A program made the position numbers and the translations under genes. Under the pieces are notes generated by a model. It was given only the letters and a program-made list of their open reading frames with translations. It was not told where the DNA came from and did no database searches. 64,000 nucleotides of DNA from assembly GCA_037976565.1 (NCBI GenBank), contig CP137668.1, positions 4,670,261-4,734,260 on the forward strand, in the 5' to 3' direction. Of this stretch, positions 36,312-49,100 are shown piece by piece. Every line of letters starts with the position of its first letter. Position 1 is the first letter of the stretch. The stretch is from Mesocentrotus franciscanus (Eukaryota; Echinodermata; Echinoidea; Camarodonta; Strongylocentrotidae).

Positions 36312-36616
36312 CCAAATACCAACCTTTGCTTTTGCCTGCCAAACCTAATAGCATGCATCAGGGGTACAGAAAATCAGGGTGCCACAACCATTCATGATAT
36401 CTTAAGAAACAGAGTTAAAATTTCTTTCGCTAAATGTACGAAGTATAAGATCTAATTTTAAAAGAAATAAAGTGTTTAAATAGCTCGAAGATGGTAAGGC
36501 AGATGTAATATTCCTACAGGAAACATTTAGTTCAGACGATATAACTAACCTCTGGTCATCACAATGGAAAGGGGACAAAGTATTTTCCCATGGATCCCCA
36601 CATAGTTGTGGAGTAA

Positions 36617-37710
36617 CCAGGGGCGGCGATTTCTTTTCATGACCGGAGGGACGAAATGTGAGGGACGAGGGAGCAGTGGCGTAATGACCAAAAACGTTTA
36701 GGGAGGGGGGCAGAAGAAAAAAATCCGCATCGCCACCATGCATTCCTACATGTTACATGAAGGCCCCGCGGAACGTTTTTCAAAGTGGGGGGAGGGGGCT
36801 AAAGTATTTACGATCAGGTAGAGCAAAGCAAGTGGAGCGTAAATTGGCGTGGGGTCCAGGGGCGGGGGTTAAGGGGCAGAGCATTGAATTAAGGTCAGAT
36901 GAGCAACCAGGGGCCCGGCTTAGGGCCCCTGGTGGGGTTCAGGGGCGGAGCCCCCGGAAGCCCAGGTGTTTTAGGCATTTAATTACGGTCAGATGGGCAT
37001 ATTTTGATACCTTCTTTGTGTCACTGGCATGCAGGTCACTAATTGGAGTGGGGTCCGGCTGGGGCGGACCCCTGGAAGCTCAGGAGTTTTAGGCATTTAA
37101 TAACGGTCAGATGAGCATCCAGGGGCCTGCCTTAGGGCCCTGGTGGGGTCCAGGCGGCAGAGCCCCCGGAAGCTCAGGGGTTTTAGGCATTTCATTACGG
37201 TCAGATGAGAAACCAGGGGCCCGCCTTAGGGTCCTGGTTGGGTCCAGGGGGCGGAGCCCCCGGAAGCTCAGGGAAAAATCATGCCATTTCAGCAACATTT
37301 GTAAATCACTAGCTGGTATCGAATTAGAAATAAACCACATATATGAATTTTTTTTTGGAGGGAGGGGCAACTGCCCACCCAAGCCCCCCATCAGTACGCC
37401 AGCGCGAGGGAGCATAGTGAACGAGAGGGGTGAAGGTGACGGAAGTCACTACCCCTCACAGTTTTTGAAGTTTTTATAAAAACAAGTAATATACTTTTTT
37501 CACACTTCACTTTTCTACAATATCTTCTTGTACAATTTTGAAGGATGGAAGGATGCGAGGGAGCGTAGCTCCCGAGTGAGAAGATTTTTTCATTTTTATT
37601 TGTCTAAACGCTGCACTCTTGGGCCCTCCATTGCCTAAAAGTGTGTTGCAGTCTTCAGTCAGTATTTGCTATACATTTTTGTGTGCACCTTTTCAAATTT
37701 TCCGGGGGAC
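36617..37710 (+). mobile_element. Inserted element with GGGGGCGGAGCCCC array, copy 2 (in the LINE)
   Basis: Separates endonuclease from reverse transcriptase sequence of the LINE. It starts CAGGGGCGGCGATTTCTTTT after GGAGTAAC and holds about four units of GTCAGATGAGCATCCAGGGG...GGCGGAGCCCCCGGAAGCTC, then TTTACAAAT-type sequence inverted relative to 32636-33015. A matching target duplication was not found, so the right boundary is approximate. Confidence 0.65.
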
Positions 37711-37770
37711 GATTTTAGGTGAAGAATAAAAGATGTTCATTTCATAATAGTTCCCAGGGTGACATTATTA

Positions 37771-37836
37771 CCTCTGACATTTTTACCTCTGACATTTTTA
37801 CCTCTGACATTTTTACCTCTGACATTTTTACCTGGC
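37771..37836. repeat. 16-bp tandem repeat x4
   Basis: ACCTCTGACATTTTT repeated four times with one-base linkers, at the junction where LINE sequence resumes. Confidence 0.9.
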
Positions 37837-38671
37837 ACCGGGCCAACTGGGTCGAGTACGGAGAGAAAAAAGTTCATTTTAAACCTGGAAAAGGCAAACA
37901 AAGCCCGATCAACTATTTACAGGTTAAAAAGAGGAGATGAAATTCTAACTGACACTTAAACGTAAAGTAAATACGTATATTATACAATTTCTACTCATAC
38001 TTATACAAAGCAGAAGAACCAAGAGTTTTTTGTAAGTTTTTGGAGCAAAATTACATACCAAAATTATCTCCCAACCAATATGATTTATGTGAAAAAGAAT
38101 TATCCCTTGCAGAATGTACGTCCTCTTTATTAGCCATGGCTAAAAACAAATCACCCGGCATTGATGGAATAACCGTCGAGTTTTATTGTAAATTTTGGAA
38201 CATACTGGGACCGTTGCTCGTAGACACCCTAAATTTCAGTTTTAGACGAGGAAAGCTGTCCACATAACAGAGACAGTGCATAATCACCCTAATAGCAAAA
38301 AAGGCAAGTATAAAATGTTTATAGAAAATTATAGACCCATAACACTCTTAAACGTCGATATTAAGATTGGTTCTAAAGCCTTAGCGCGGAGACTTTAAAC
38401 TATTTTAGCATCAATTATTCATCCAGCCTAAGTCGCCTTTGTTAAAAATAGATACATCGGAGAAGCTGTGAGAACAGTGATCGAGACTATGTTTTACTTT
38501 AGGTTTAAAAGAATCGAGGGCATTTTATTAAGTCTCGATTTCAAAAAAGCCTTTGATTCCTTAAATCATCAATTTCTAATAGAAGTGTTGAAATGTTTCA
38601 ATTTCGGAAATAATGTTTGCAATTTTGTATATGTTCTTTTCAATGATTGTTTCAGGTTTAACCGTTCTGGA

Positions 38672-39195
38672 ATAAGACTGTGCCCTCCTTGTACTCGACT
38701 TTCACGTTCTCGGAATTCATTTATCCCCAATTCCATACATGTGTATAATTCAACTGTGACTCGATAACTATATACATACAGCTATCTATCTATCTTTATA
38801 ATCATATATTTTCCTACTGGATTTGAAATTGTTATTGTTGTTTTCGATAGCTATTGAAGTGCAATTAAACGGATAATGGAGACTGTCGATCGGGCCCAAG
38901 CGGATGGGGGAAGCTGACGGGAAATATTATGAGACATGGTAATTTATGACGCATGGTAAGTGTAGACAATATGAAATTGAGGGGCACATGCACATTATAA
39001 ATAATTATCCATATTTATGTATATCTAAGTTTTCTATTGTTAAATGTTATATTGCATTTTCTATCATTTGTATTTTCACTGTCAAAAAAGCCACTGGAAG
39101 CAAAATTTCTATGTAATGTTTGCATGCATGGACCAATAAAATAATCTTGAATCTTGGGTCATGGAAAGCTGCATAATGAACGATAACATTTCAAC
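38672..39195 (+). mobile_element. 5'-truncated non-LTR element nested in the LINE
   Basis: Interrupts the RT between the FVYVLFNDCF segment and GKGVRQGDP. It begins within a C-terminal pol-like frame (RLSRSRNSFIPNSIHVYNST, then a stop) and ends with an ACCAATAAAATAATCTTGAA tail, as in CR1/L2-type LINE 3' ends. The family is inferred from those two features only. Confidence 0.6.
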
Positions 39196-40634
39196 TTGAT
39201 TTTTACCAATAGGAAAAGGAGTTAGACAAGGGGACCCTAGTTCTCCATACCTCTTTATTTTAGCAATAGAAACACTGGCAATAAATATAAGTATAAACCA
39301 AAATATCCAGGGCATAAAGTTAAACGATATTCACGAAATTAAACTCTCTATGTACGCAGACGACATAACAGTATTTTTGTTAAATTTCGAAGCATATTCT
39401 TATTTAACGGCTGTGCTTGATGATTTTCAAATTTGTTCGTCACTTTCACTGAATTATGAAAAGACGAAGGCAATGTTTATAGGACACTTTAACGTACAAA
39501 ACCCAGCAATTCCAATAGGCCCTAAATATAAAGTTTGATAATATTTTGACAATTCTCGGAATCGATATCTCCTACTCTTTTGAAGATAGAATGGCACAAC
39601 TCCAAAGAATTTTATCCAATATCAAATCTCAACTGAACTTTAACATGGAAAGCCAGGAATCTGTCACTATATATGGAAAAATTCAAATAGTTAAAACTTT
39701 TGCTAGAGTCCCAGCTGTTGTATGTAGTCAGCATAGTTTCCATTCCCGACTCATTTATCCATAAGGTTTACACAGTACTATACGAATTCGTATGTGGTGG
39801 CCCAGGTAGAATAAAACGTGAAGTCTTGGTAAAAGAGTACAATGAGGGAAGTTTAAAGAGAAGGTTCATTGATTTTAAAAACTAACTTTATTGTCATTAT
39901 TGCAAAGATGAAACTTTGATTGGACAAGGTTATCAAAATTCAATGCTTGGAAACATTCAAAATCAAAGTAAAGATTATTATCAAAACGCTTAAATACAGC
40001 CCGGCATAGCACCTGAAAAGCTCTCCGATCGCTGCTGAGTTGTGTGACGTCACATGTCGAACATGATTTGCACAAGCAGACGATGTCCCATGACATCTCA
40101 CACATTTTCAGTGCCTGTTTTGACATCTTCTCTTCAGTTATTTCTCTTACTTCACTACCCTCAGGCTAAATATTTAATCTATTGCCTCACTCTAAACCCC
40201 ACGCATGGTATTATTTTGATGAAAAATGCAGCGATAAAAAAATTAAGGAATCCGTCGCTTGTAAACAAAATAAGACGCCATTGTATTTTCAGCTGCATAT
40301 TCATCGCGGTATGTTCGGCGTTTCAAGAGGGAACAAATGCCGTCCGTGCTATCATTCGGAATTCCGGGGGTTTCTTAATTTAAAAGTGTGGTTTCTTTGA
40401 TTGTTCATTAACCCCTATCCTGTGTATTTACAAAGAAAATAATTTAGTTATCAGAATCGGGGTCATATCCGGCCCCTTAGAATGGTGTAAAATTCCATCA
40501 CATTTATATATAAGTGTAAAACAATATTATTTATTTATTTTTCTGCAAAAAAATGTAACGCATATTCTGTCAATCATTGTGTTTTCTGACCAATAAAACT
40601 TATCAAGACATCAAGACATCAAGACAAAAATAAG

Positions 40635-40641
40635 GGTAATA

Positions 40642-40677
<36 letters not shown>

Positions 40678-40765
40678 GTGATGATGGTAATAATAATAGT
40701 AATAATAATAATAATAATAATAATGATAACAATAATAACAATGATAATAATAATATTAGTATTTA
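40635..40765. repeat. (GAT)n / (AAT)n microsatellite
   Basis: GATGAT run followed by AATAATAATAATAG runs. The long open frame across it on the minus strand is poly-Ile and meaningless. Confidence 0.97.
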
Positions 40766-43689
40766 AAGGCGCATCACATAATAGGCAGGTATACAATCAT
40801 TAACAGGAAGTCCAACCTTAATAAATGATTGCTCTAAAAATAAAGTGGAAAATCAAAGAAGACTGGTGAAAGTTTGAATTAAATCTATACAAAAAGTAAA
40901 GAAGTTATTCCGATTTGTGTGTGGTTTAAGACTCTGATTTGAGTGCGATTTAAGACTCTGGTTTCAGGGGACCCGACATTTGCTCGTGAACAATTGCTCC
41001 GAGCTTTATTTCATCAAAGGTACATAGAGTTTGGGTAAGGATTGCAATTGGGTTTTATGATAGGTTTAAGGTTAGGGTTAGATACTGCAGTGTTGGGTTC
41101 AGAACTCAAGTTAAGAATTCAGTTGGAGTAGGAAATTGACGTGGAGCAAACAACTGTCGCAGGAGCAACTGTAGTACGACTGATTTCAGAGTAGATTAAA
41201 AGCATTCTGAAGTTGACTCTCAGTTTATCAGGTGAAACAGCTTAATATTCATGCAATTAAACTCGTAGTTCATCAAAATATTATTTTTCAGAGTTTTACA
41301 ATGAACATCCATTAGGCAATTTTTTTTCTTCATACTTGCAAGGGCATCACATACCTTCAAACATTCCACACCAAAAATTAAGGAATCTCTGAAGGCAACA
41401 ATTGGAATCCAGAATATTTAAATGCTTCTCATGTACAGATTACGTCATAAAATAGGGGGAATCTAGACTTTGTAACATTAGTTTGAGGGCTAAAAATAGG
41501 AATCATTCCTCAAATGTAGGAATAGTTGGCAGATTTGTATCGACACCAGGCTACTTTGAATGGAAATCATCATTACCCCCATAGTGAGGCCTTTTATAGC
41601 AAGATGGGTTGAATATTGTCAGGCTTGCAAGCATGAAACTACGGCAGAATTAAACGGACAAATCAAATAAAAACATGGTTTATTCTAAAGAGAAAGAATT
41701 TATTGAATTTCAGCAATCACAAGGAAATAAAACGATCAGAAAAGAAAAACATTTTGGCATAAGCTCACAGAAAACATATATGGGTTTCTGTCAGATTCAT
41801 TTCTATAAACTTCTCAGCAAAAAGTTCACTCCTTATTCATTGAAGTAATATAGTTTTAATTAAGAAAAACTGATAAAATGAAGTGTATCTGCAAGTACAT
41901 AATGCCATGACTGACAGTTTATACTTGGACAGGAACAGCAGCATAACCATGACAACTACTGACCGTCTGTGCTGCCCTCGTACTGAAGAAAAAGAAGAAA
42001 AATTAATTATCCCTCACAAACACGTAGTAACTACACTTAAAATGGAAGAAAGTGAAATCTTCACAATTTCTTTACAGGTTGGAGATATCACAGACATGTG
42101 CACATTTCAGTATGGTGAGTTTGTAGATAAAGAACTTGGAATTATAAACATACTTGAATTTCAAATGATTAATGTCAGGCAACAAGAAAAAAGTTATGTT
42201 CATCTTGCACTGTTCACCTTCCTATCATGTATATGTTTTAACCACAATTTATGCATTACAACATGCCCTGATTTTACATATTACTTAACCTACATGTACC
42301 TTAAAAACACACACAAAAATAGTATCAATTTCCTCTGAAAACAAATCAGTTTTGGAAATAAACATCTGTTGGCCAAATTTCTTTTTACCTAATATTGTCT
42401 TAAGATAGAAAATGGATGTCAATAAGCATTACCAGCTCTAAAAAAATTACCATTAAAGACAGTTCCTAACCATTGTTGTACAAACTAATAAATAACATTA
42501 GTATAGTATAATCTAATGTATCTACAAAAGCATTTTTGGAAGTGGAATCAACAACACAAAATTTAAAATAAAATACAAACATAATTTCCCCTCTACAATT
42601 AAAAAAAAAACCCAAAACATATTGCAAACAAAATCTAACTACATGAATTGTTAACATATAACAAATTTATGATCAATGGAAATACACAGAAGGAAAATAA
42701 AACACCATTACCGTAAAACGGTTTCCCCCCAAATGAACCTATTATGAAACTCTTTGTTTTCCTTGACACCCTTTGTTTTTCTATTTTGTATTCTGATGTA
42801 TATCAGGTGCATGCATTTCATTGATTAATCACTGACCTATGGAGTATTTTTTAAAACACAAAACAATGGCTATAAAGGCGAAATGCTATTAAGATTCTAT
42901 CTTACAAACAAAATAAATGCATCAATTTGAAATTCTCAACTAGAACTTGAGCTGTACAAACAAATAATTCTTATATGAATCTCTTCGACATATATTTGAA
43001 AGCAATAAGATATTCTTCTGGGACTGTAATATCTAGCATATGGTACATTGATACAAAATCTAAACTTCCCCTGTAACCCAAAAATGTATACAATCATACA
43101 AAGCGCATCCCCTAATGCTAAATGAATTGCAGTTTGATGTACAAACATGTACATACTCATATTGGTATCGCAAATAATTAAATTGTATATCACAAGGACC
43201 TTGAACATTTTTTTTTTAAAGCATGAAAAGTTGATAACTATCTAAGAGACTCGTTTTTGTTACATGGGTGGACTGTGCGGTGGTGCTATTAAAGCGCAAA
43301 CCAAAGTGCGTGCCGCAGAGGTTCGGTCGCACTTGTCGTCCAGGCACACCTGCAGTCAATGGAGGCGTTTTCTCAGAGGACACCCCTTTTGATAGGTCCT
43401 GTCGCCATGACAAACCCACATAAAATAGAACACATTTCTGACATCATTACAAAGCCCCTACTCAATTTTATACAGGAAAAGTGATCAAGAACAAACCACT
43501 TCCGGGGTGCTTGCGCTTTTGAAAGATGCTTTATTTGAAACATGGTGGTGTTAATGAGATTTTTGGCCCATCATAAATTCACACTACCGTAAATATAAAT
43601 TCACACTAAAAGAATTCCTTTTTGAAAACACGGTTTGGCCAATAGCAAGTGCCTATGTCACAGGTGGCTACACTGCAGAGTCTGATCCA

Positions 43690-43862
43690 ATCAAACCTGC
43701 TTTAGTGACCACCTGTCTACAAAGACCACATTTTTTGTTTCCCTTGAAATTGATTTCTCATTGAAACATGTACTAAAGGAACCCGTCTACAATGACCACC
43801 TGTCTACAAAGACCACTCTTTGTATTTCACTTGGGCGGTCACTATAGACAGGTTTGGCTGTA
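43690..43862. repeat. GACCACCTGTCTACAAAGACCAC repeat
   Basis: GACCACCTGTCTACAAAGAC occurs at 43707 and 43795, with an inverted-type ending CGGTCACTATAGACAGGTTT, just left of the hairpin MITE. Confidence 0.8.
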
Positions 43863-43938
43863 CTATCAATTGCAGCAAGATTGAATACACAATAGATTGT
43901 AAAGATTGATTGTGTGTCAATTTTTATGCCTCAGGGTC

Positions 43939-44219
43939 CAGGGGAGTGTTTCACAAAGACTAAGATGGACTTTAAGTTGGACTTAACTACGGCAGGCTGT
44001 TCATGCCACTGTTTGCTCTCGCCATTATGATCTTTAGATAATATTTTTCCTTCAACAATGAATTATCAAAAATGTAAATTCTGTAGATTTGTGACCTCGA
44101 TTTTTACGCCCTTGAGAGACAAATGCCAGTAAATGGTGAGAGCAAACAGTGGCATGAACGGCCTGCCATATTAAGTCCAACTTAAAGTCAATCTTAGTCT
44201 TTGTGAAACACTCCCCTGA
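43939..44219. mobile_element. Hairpin MITE with about 85-bp TIRs
   Basis: CAGGGGAGTGTTTCACAAAG at 43939 is inverted at the right end (CTTTGTGAAACACTCCCCTG, 44200-44219). Arms continue through GACTTTAAGTTGGACTTAA and GTTCATGCCACTGTTTGCTC. 281 bp with about 100 bp loop. No target duplication visible. Confidence 0.92.
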
Positions 44220-45960
44220 TCTGTTTTACCTCTATAACGACACCTACATAGGCTTGGAGTGGAATAGTTTGTGCAATATTTGTCACAAACATAAAACTCA
44301 TAAGCTGTTGTTCAAGTCAATGTGTATTGTATGCACTCATACGAGTAGAGTTCTGCACCCCAGACTTATCACAGAGGATGAGAACCTGATTCTGACCCTA
44401 CTCCACCAAATAAAAGCTGATATGAGTGTGGTACAGTAAAAACATCTTTTAAATGGTCTATATCAGTATATTATGATCCCTATTCTTCAGAAATTCCCTA
44501 TGAACACACCCTCAAAGAATGTGTACATGTATGACAATCACTACCTTTTACAAAGTCTTAAAAAAATTATGATAAATCGACACATTTCTAATGAAATCAT
44601 TATCTTTGTTCTATCTCTGAGTCAAACATTAAAACAAGTAAGTGAATTTATTCATACCACAAACTGGATATGTAGGATGTGCATGACTGTGAGGTACAGA
44701 CTTCAGCTCTTGCATCAAACAGCTGAAAAAAGATAACAATCACCAAATACCAATATTTGGTGCATTTGCTACCAATACTTGAACACAATTTTGAAGCCCT
44801 TGAAATATAAATATCTAGTGCTTGATAAAATGACTCTTTATGTCTTATATTCCTGTCATAAATTTTGAGATTACAAAGAAATCAAAGATAATATTCCAAA
44901 TATATACAAACTCTAAAATGCATGCAACAGAACATCTCTAATGGAAAAAAAGATATCACATCATTTTATTGCTTGACAAAAGATAACGAGAAGAAATTTA
45001 GTGTCTATGTGTTTCAAAAACAGAAAGACAGTTTGAATATTAGCAATGCAGGCTTCAGTTTGCAAACAAACACAGATATTTTTTCACTAATTTCTGTCAT
45101 TTACCATTTCTTACATTTCAATATAATGACAAATCAGAATAATTCCTTACTTTCCTTCAAAATCTATTGAATGTTGAAAATACTTCAAGTAACAAAACTT
45201 AAAATTTAAATTTAGTGAATCGCGTAATTTCTCAAATTATGGTACGTGTTTGCAGCATATGAGAATCTTAAGATTTTGTTGTGAGTATTTTGGTGGAGGG
45301 GTTTGGCGCATTATGCAGCTACTCTGAAATTTGCCAGACTTTCTCGTTTTCTGGACATCAGAATTGAGTTGAAGCCTTTCAGTGAAGGGGCATGGTAATC
45401 ACACACCATGATAGACACTGTAACTTTTCGATCAGAATTTAGCACGGATCGGCAAGTTTTGTATATGTGAGGTAACAGGTCCCACAAGCATTATATGTCA
45501 AATATCTGAGACTCACCACAAAACTCGGGATGAATTCATGTTTGGTGTTAGATAAGAGTTACGTCTGCTCAGGAGTTGCAATAGATCACAACTTAATTTG
45601 AGAATGATTAAGAAATGCAACTCTTTAGAAGGCGGGTCCTACCGTTATCACAAAAGTAAAACCCCAGCTCAATACCAAAACCCCTCAATACGTGTAGGTT
45701 CAATAATCAAGATTAATATACTCATCAATTGGGCCAATCCATGTAATCATATTAAAATACACTCAGGTCCCTGAATAATAATGAGAATATTCATATGCTC
45801 GTATCTTAAGTATAGTAAAACTTTGGGGGTACTAAAGAAAGCAATCCTATAAAATAGGGAGAATATATTCCTCCTGAATGTCCTAGTTGTGCAAATGTTG
45901 TAAAAATAGAAATCACAGAGTGGATTAGAGGACATGAAAATGACAAAATGAAGGCCGTTC

Positions 45961-46180
45961 TCAAAGCTCGTCGCGGAATGAGTACCGATTTTCACTGGGC
46001 ATGAGCTTGACAAATTGGCTTTCTGGAGGATCGGTTTTTGCAGCACCCTCTTGTGGCGGTGACTTGGGTGAGCCTGGTACTGTGTTCTGCTGGATCGCCG
46101 GGTCAGGGCCATGGTGAAACTCTCGATGGAGTTTGCCTGAGTGGAGGTCTAACACAAACTGCTTCAGCTTGCCTGGTACC
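45961..46180 (-). CDS. ERP44: ERP44 last coding exon: His-rich tail and RDEL
   Basis: 220 nt including TGA. Acceptor CCCTTTCCTGCAG, phase 2 in. It reads PGKLKQFVLDLHSGKLHREF, then HHGPDP, a variable Pro/Gln linker, PPESQFVKLMPSE, and SFRDEL. The histidines of HREFHH correspond to the human pH- and zinc-responsive cluster. RDEL is the KDEL-receptor retrieval signal and is identical to human. Confidence 0.97.
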
Positions 46181-49100
46181 CTGCAGGAAAGGGTTCAAAA
46201 GAGAGAAGTTAGAATCGTTCTTCAAATTACAACAAATTTTGACTACGATGTGAGGATTATATGTTATATAATCTCAGTATTAAAGATGGGTTCTGTTTAT
46301 AATGATGGTAATAATAAAAACAACAACAACAATAATAATAATAGTAATAACAATATTCTGCATCTATATACTGCTAAATACATCCAGTGCCCTTCATTAA
46401 AAGTATTACTCCGGCCATCAGATTATGGCTTGCCACACATAATGTGTGCACTTTGTCCACTATTGACTTGCTTATGTAGCACAAATCCTGTCAAACACAT
46501 ACAACCTTTGCATCTCTGTGAACCACTCAACAATGACACATCTACATAAACACGTTATCAATTTGTACCACAAATAATTAGGCCCGTCTTCATTTAGCGA
46601 AGTTTTAAAACTAGCCCGCTAATTCTCATCCAAGGAAATTTCACCAATCAGAACTAGCTGGACCTCATTACAGTGAAAACACAAATTGTAGGCTATTCTA
46701 CCTTCAAACTTAAAGGCTTTCCTGAGAAAACATTTAAGGGATTGTATAGCATCCACACTGATATATTTTAAATATCAAATAGTTAAAAAATCTATGTTTT
46801 TCAACCCGTTTTTGTGAATGACCTCAAATTCCAAGATAATTCAACACAGTGCTCAATACTTGTTTGTAGCACCACTGTGATATGACTTGCTTCCCCCTAC
46901 TTTTATTCTGTTTTGCATAAAGCAATCACAGTGTTAAGTTACTAGTTTATACATTACAATTATGGAAAATAATGATATCACTGAAACTTTGTCATGATAC
47001 TCACGGTACATCTGCGATATTAGGGAAGAGATACATATGTCTGAAGCTATCTATAGCTATAACTGGGAGGTCTTTAGGGGTTTTCCCTAAATGGTGTAAG
47101 GGGTGAGTGAACTTCGTGCCATCGGCTGTCAAGAAATTCATGTTCCCTGTAAAAAAATGAAATTAAACAAAGGGATAACCAAAGGGAGCTTGAAAAGGAA
47201 AGTGCACTGTTACATCAAATGTGTTTATGAATGTGCTTGATACACATATCGTCTGCTTGTAGCCTGAAGGGCGTTAGCTCATAGTTAACGTCCTACTGTC
47301 TCCAAACAGACAATACGAGCATGTAAAACGACATTAAACAAATTTGATTATACTTATGCATAGCTGCCTACTTTCACAATCCAATATTCTGATGGCTTAA
47401 CATTTGACACTTTCAGTAAAGGAATCTGTATTTTCCCAATTAATACAAATAAACAACACACAACCAACATCATGGGAAATCAGTATTTTAAAATAAAGCC
47501 TTCAGAAATCTTATAAAGTATCTGTCTGAATACTGGATGCCAGTAGTAGCTCTGATTGATTGAGCGATCGTATTATAAATTGATTATACACCATGGTCAA
47601 AAGGCCCGATCAGCTGCGGATCATACATACTAATCACATGACTGTTCCTTACTGACTGCTGCTTTGGCTAGTTCTGTGGCTCAAAGGCTTACAATATACC
47701 ACACAATGTTGATGGAAAGTCATGTCACTATATGGGACCTCATTAGGATAGTTTCCATTTTTAACATTCTATATCCTTCTGCATTTTCAAAATTAATATT
47801 GGATCATAATGTGCACAGTGGCCTTTCTACAAGAACCCAATCACAATCTGCTGTATTATTCATGTGTCTTGTAAGAAAAAATGGGTAATTTGATATCATC
47901 CATAACCATTGCACAGTGCATTTCAAGGAATAAACCCTGTCAGGTATCCATGTACATCAGGGTTGAGAGAGCAAACTGCATTCAAAATGCCTTCTCTAAA
48001 AACACATGCACATATCAAAATAATTTAATAAATGATGGGTAGTGAAGTAGATCACATTAATTCTAACCTCTTTCTGATATAAGCTCTCTTAAAATCATAT
48101 CATTGTATTGTCTGACTACTTCTGTATCCTCTGGCTTGTGGAATAGAATTAAGAAAGGTAGTCCTTCCTCTGTTAATTCCTATGATAAAGGATAAATAGA
48201 TAAAAGATTGTTGTCATGTCTTTCTGGCAATCAAATCATTATACTATTACCTTAAAATTCTTTATTAATGACATTATCTATTAATGATTTCAAATTTCAT
48301 GAATCTACTTTATGCCACTTTCCATTACATTTTCAAGAATTATCCTGCCATGTCTCTTTCATTCAGTCCTAATAAACTGTCTTTTAGTTCAATTATTAAT
48401 ATACTTTATTTTCTTTCTTTCTTGCAATCTCATTGTCTTTGCATATAGCTGTTTCCTCTTCTCTTTAATCTCATCTCTCTTGTAATACTTTTCCACAATT
48501 GTACCACTTCTCTTCCTTCAAAACATAGCCTTCCATCTACTTGCTAAATCCTCACAGAATGTATCTTGACTGCTACATTGCCAAATCAGTACATAAGGAG
48601 AAATGGAATTGGCATTGTTTCATACATTTCACTATAAAACTAAGGACAGAGAATAAAGTTCCTTCACACTGAACATAAATGTGGTACGTGTGAATTCTTT
48701 TAGTTTGCTAAATACACAGCTATTCTTATTCTACACATCGTTCATTTCATGTTTAATTCCACGGATATTGAAAAGGGTTACAACAGGCTCACCTCTCCAT
48801 TTTCAAATGTGATTTCTCGAACAAGTGGAATACATTTGTCAGTGGACCAAGCTCTAAGAAGTTCTGAGTTGGTCATAGATCCCATATATAGCATGTCTTG
48901 ATCTAAAGACTGTCAAGGGAAGTAAAGGATAAACAGAAAAGCATGCATAGTCAATCACATAGCCCTTTCAAAACAGGATTTATTTTTATGGCTAAATTGA
49001 TCATATATTGTTCTTCAAATTGGCATCAACGATATTTCTTTCTTTTATTGCTACATTGTAAAAAAAAAATGTAATGTCTTTGAAAACAAAATACATGGGC

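Larger units (their letters stand above)
36446..39890 (+). pseudogene. Dead Tx1/L1-like LINE (endonuclease and RT remnants, nested insertions)
   Basis: 36446-36617 reads RSNFKRNKVFK, stop, LEDGKADVIFLQETFSSDDI and ...FSHGSPHSCGV: the N-terminal apurinic-type endonuclease with its IFLQET motif. After an insertion (36617-37710), 37850 onward reads LNLEKANKARSTIYRLKRG, then NKSPGIDGITVEFYCKFW (RT), ILLSLDFKKAFDSLNHQF, GKGVRQGDPSSPYLFILAIE, MYADDITVF (YADD catalytic box) and IKREVLVKEYNEGSLKRRF. Stops and frameshifts break every part, so it is inactive. The SPGIDG, FKKAFDS and GVRQGDP spacing is that of the L1/Tx1 group. Confidence 0.9.
26537..41669. other. Intergenic region between MGAT5 start and ERP44 3' end
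   Basis: No host gene is recognised in 15 kb. Nearly all assignable sequence is mobile or repetitive (listed separately). No promoter of MGAT5 could be defined. 33.0-35.1 kb and 40.8-41.6 kb show nothing identifiable beyond AT-rich DNA. Confidence 0.6.
41670..45960 (-). other. Probable long 3' UTR of ERP44 (in part) and poly(A) signals
   Basis: No coding exon is recognised left of the ERP44 stop. Minus-strand AATAAA hexamers lie at 41704-41699 and 41684-41679. The second is followed by a CA and a T-rich stretch, as at a cleavage site. If used, the 3' UTR would be about 4.3 kb and would include the hairpin MITE at 43939-44219 and a 'GACCACCTGTCTACAAAGAC' repeat at 43705-43860. A nearer signal (minus AATAAAATG near 44975) could give a UTR of about 1 kb. 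An unexplained GC-richer patch lies at 43250-43400. Confidence 0.35.

Noticed and set aside
36757..37479. Long Gly/Pro/Arg-rich open frames on both strands
   Set aside because: They arise from the GGGGGCGGAGCCCC tandem units, which lack stop codons in several frames.
40054..40383. 109-codon plus-strand frame, with an overlapping frame reading HIHRGMFGVSRGNKCRPC
   Set aside because: Two frames both look partly coding and neither matches a family I know; it lies just after the dead LINE and may be unrelated repeat debris.
40611..40796. Minus-strand open frame of almost pure isoleucine
   Set aside because: It is the translation of a GAT/AAT microsatellite.
41883..42338. Longest open frame in the window (151 codons, plus)
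   Set aside because: No recognisable domain, AT-biased codons, and it lies antisense within the probable ERP44 3' UTR. An internal AG...GTGAGT pair looks like chance.
43216..43419. GC-richer minus-strand frame after an acceptor-like CATGGCGACAG
   Set aside because: Not in frame with or adjacent to any known exon of ERP44, no family recognised, and the patch is only about 150 bp.
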